DNA from: Paraspadella gotoi
Lineage: Eukaryota; Chaetognatha
DNA length: 64,000 nt
NCBI GenBank assembly: GCA_051294375.1
Contig: CM119271.1
Location: 3,441,061-3,505,060, forward strand
Direction: 5' to 3'
Shown here in pieces: positions 61,589 to 64,000 of this stretch (the first letter of the stretch is position 1; every line of letters begins with the position of its first letter). The notes beneath the pieces were generated by a model. The model had not been told where the DNA came from. It made no database searches and worked only from the letters and a program-made list of their open reading frames with translations. A program made the position numbers and the translations under genes.

Positions 61589-64000
61589 TCCCCCGCTGAG
61601 ACTTTGGCCAGAGGGGAGAAGTCTATGAGAACAGTTGATCGTCTCCTTGTCATTTGGCGGTTGTAACATCGACGGAAGGATTTTACGAGATTGGGGATCG
61701 CTCTCGTTTGTCTTTCCATAATCTTGGTTGAGGAGTGGCGGGTGGGGGTGGGGAACGATTTGTGGGATTGAGATGATGCGTGGTCGCCCTCGCGTGGTGC
61801 TTGAGGAGGAGTTGGGTGAGGGCGTTTCTGTGTCAAGGACTGCCGCTTTAGACGTCGACAGATATTGTTCTATTCCTCGTCCCGGTATTTCGATTTTAAA
61901 TGTTTTCTCGCCTTTTTCGACGATGATATAAGGCCCGTCATAAGGTGGTTGTAGCGGCGTTGAATGGCCATCGCGTCGTATGTATACGCGGCTGGCGTCG
62001 GCGAGCGAGTCTGGGACGTGGCCGGTTGGGGAGGTGTGCACGCGGCCGAAGAGGCTGCAATAGCGGCGACGTCTTGACGGAAGCTCCTCTACGATTTTGT
62101 TTCGTTCAGCGATGTCGACGTCAGTTGACGGCGTTGGGAGGAGTTGTCCCGGGAGTGTTAACGTTTCCCCTAGTGTGAGCTCGGCGGGTGAGATATTGGA
62201 GTCGTCGCGGGGCGTGGCTCGGAGACTAAGAAGAGTCCAAGGGAGTTGCTTCAGCCATTTTCACCGGCGGCGTCGCATTTTGCTCTGAGAGACGACTTGA
62301 GCGTCCGGTGCAGTCTTTCTACCATGCCATTTGATTGAGGATGGTATGCTGTGGTGGTTGCTGGATAAAACCTACTACTGCGGCCACTTGGCGCCACAGT
62401 TCCGAGGTAAATTGTGCTCCTCGATCAGTAGTTACGACGGCGGGGACCCCAAAGCGTGAAACCCAGTATAGAAGGAAGGCGTTGGCTATTGATGCCGCGG
62501 ATGTATCACGAAGTGGCGCTACTTCCGGCCACCTTGTGAAACGGTCAATGATTGTCAGGAGGTGGGTGTGTCCTGAGGCGGGGGGGAGTGGGCCAACGAG
62601 GTCCACGTGGATGTGGGCGAAGCGCCGTGAGGGAGGCTCAAACTGCTGTAGAGGCGTTCGAATATGACGTTGTATTTGGCCCGTTGGCAGGCGTCACAGG
62701 CGGCCGCCCACCGGCCAACGTCACTGGAAACAGAGGCCAGACGAACCTTTTTGAAACAAGGCTTTGGATGCCTTAATTCCAGGGTGGCCAACGTTATGGG
62801 TTGCTTCGAATATACGGCGGCGCCAGTTTGCTGGACGAGAGGACGCGCGCGCGTACCGGAAGTGTCGCAAATGAGAGGAGCGTTTCCGATGAGGATCGTT
62901 TTTAGTTCTAGCCCAGTTTGTGATTGTTGAGAAGGTCTTGGACGTCGTTGTCTGTTGCCTGGTCTGCTGCCATTGCTTCCAGGTTCACACTGAGGGAGCC
63001 AATTGCATTGACTGATGCGATACATCGTCCTTAGCGCGCTTATTGGTAGCATCTGGCTCTGATGATTTTTCTGGAGTTGTTGGGGTGTTTCCGCGGAGGG
63101 TCGTGAGAGGGTGTCCGCGACGACATTGGCTTTTCCCGCAATGTGTCGATGTCGCCTGTGAACTCTGCTATACCGGCAGCTGATAAGTTTGCCGCATTGT
63201 GTGCGGTTCTGCCTTTTTACGGAGCGCTGGGACTAGTGATATATGATCACTAAACAAAGTGAACCGTCGACCTTCAATGTAGGGTCGGAAGTGGCGGATG
63301 GCGCTGTGAGCTGCAAGGAGTTCCTTGTCAAATGGAGGCACTTTTGTTGAGCCGGCTTGAGGCGCTTGGAGAAAAACCCAAGGGGCTGCCATGAAGAGTT
63401 GACGGATTGCTCCAGGACGGCGCCAACCGCGATGTCGGAAGCATCGACAGTGAGGGAGAGAGGAGCGCCATCAACTGGGTGGACTAACATGTTGCATCAG
63501 CCAAGGCATCTTTGATTGTTTGGAAAGCTATATCCTGCTTTGCTTCCCATGAAAACGTTCGGCGTTTTCCACTGAGGAGTTCCAAGAGTGGTGCCATGTG
63601 CTCGGCGGCATGCGAACGAAGCGGCGATAGTAGTTGACCATGCCTATAAAGCGTTGAAGCTCCTTGGTGGATGTGGGCGTGGCCATGTTGCGTATTGCAT
63701 CAACTTTTGATGGAAGGGGACTGACGCCATGGCAATTGACTTGATATCCCAGGAATTCCAAGCTTGATGCGCCGAACACACATTTGGCACGATTGACCAC
63801 AAGACCGTTGTCGCAAGTGTGTTGAAGACTCTCTTGAGGTCTTCAAGGTGTTCCTCATGTGAGTTTGATGCCACGAGGAGGTCGTCCAAATAGACAAACA
63901 CGTGTGGAAATTCCATTGAGGACCCTATCCATCATTCGTTGAAAAATCTTGTGCGGCGTTTTTCAAGCCGAATGGCATGAAATTGAATTCCACAAGCCAA
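61589..64000 (-). mobile_element. pol: Ty3/Gypsy retrotransposon, pol region, decayed and cut by the window edge
   Basis: Order on the minus strand is reverse transcriptase, RNase H, integrase, as in Ty3/Gypsy. RT is recognised by the catalytic YLDD box (near 63890) and the downstream FLGYQVN / FIGMVNYYRRF. RNase H is recognised by LTVDASDIAVGAVL and FDKELLAAHSAIRHF, and the integrase zinc region by CDACQRAK. The catalytic core has DLVGPLP, TIIDRFTRWPE and TTDRGAQF, and the tail has PPYDGPYIIVEK. The domains fall in several different frames with short overlaps (breaks near 63800, 63500, 63400, 62600 and 62330-62040), so this copy is not expected to be active. Gag and protease would lie right of 64000. 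Confidence 0.88.

Overview
This window is nuclear DNA from an invertebrate animal. The evidence is the animal-wide proteins present (anosmin, neurobeachin, frataxin, RAD54B), GC-rich exons split by many short AT-rich introns (mostly 50-130 bp) with GT..AG borders, and metazoan-type SINEs, MITE-like palindromes and a Ty3/Gypsy element. The sequence does not settle the phylum.

From left to right the minus strand carries: the 5' end of an unidentified gene (76 to 1), an anosmin-1-like gene (6308 to 1831), ORC1 (10800 to 6951), glycerol kinase (13626 to 11606), frataxin (14704 to 13851), GTDC1/QTMAN (16730 to 14853), PTRHD1 (17153 to 16797), a single large neurobeachin gene of about 49 exons (33466 to 18230), a small unidentified basic protein (34526 to 34014), TPRKB (35422 to 34746), CHTF18 (42106 to 35616), RAD54B (46283 to 42253), an unrecognised zinc-binding protein with SUMO-interaction-like motifs (50742 to 46447), and the 3' part of syndapin/PACSIN (54195 to 52085). 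All point the same way and several are separated by only 66-225 bp, which is unusual and suggests shared transcription.

The right 10 kb is different. After a long low-complexity, CT-rich stretch, a second anosmin-like N-terminus appears on the PLUS strand (about 59813-60184). It is followed by a decayed Ty3/Gypsy retrotransposon on the minus strand that runs off the right edge.

Interspersed repeats sit mainly in introns. A family of about 210-250 bp has four copies, two of them flanking a minisatellite in the anosmin gene. A tRNA-type SINE has two copies, and a second tRNA-like SINE has one. A 2.5 kb AT-rich element in a CHTF18 intron has terminal inverted repeats and contains three related palindromes.

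Functionally, three or four genes serve DNA replication and repair (ORC1, CHTF18, RAD54B, perhaps the zinc-finger protein). Three serve tRNA or aminoacyl-tRNA biology (GTDC1, TPRKB, PTRHD1). Frataxin and glycerol kinase are mitochondria-linked, neurobeachin and syndapin act in membrane traffic, and anosmin is extracellular. This looks like a co-directional housekeeping cluster rather than one dedicated pathway.
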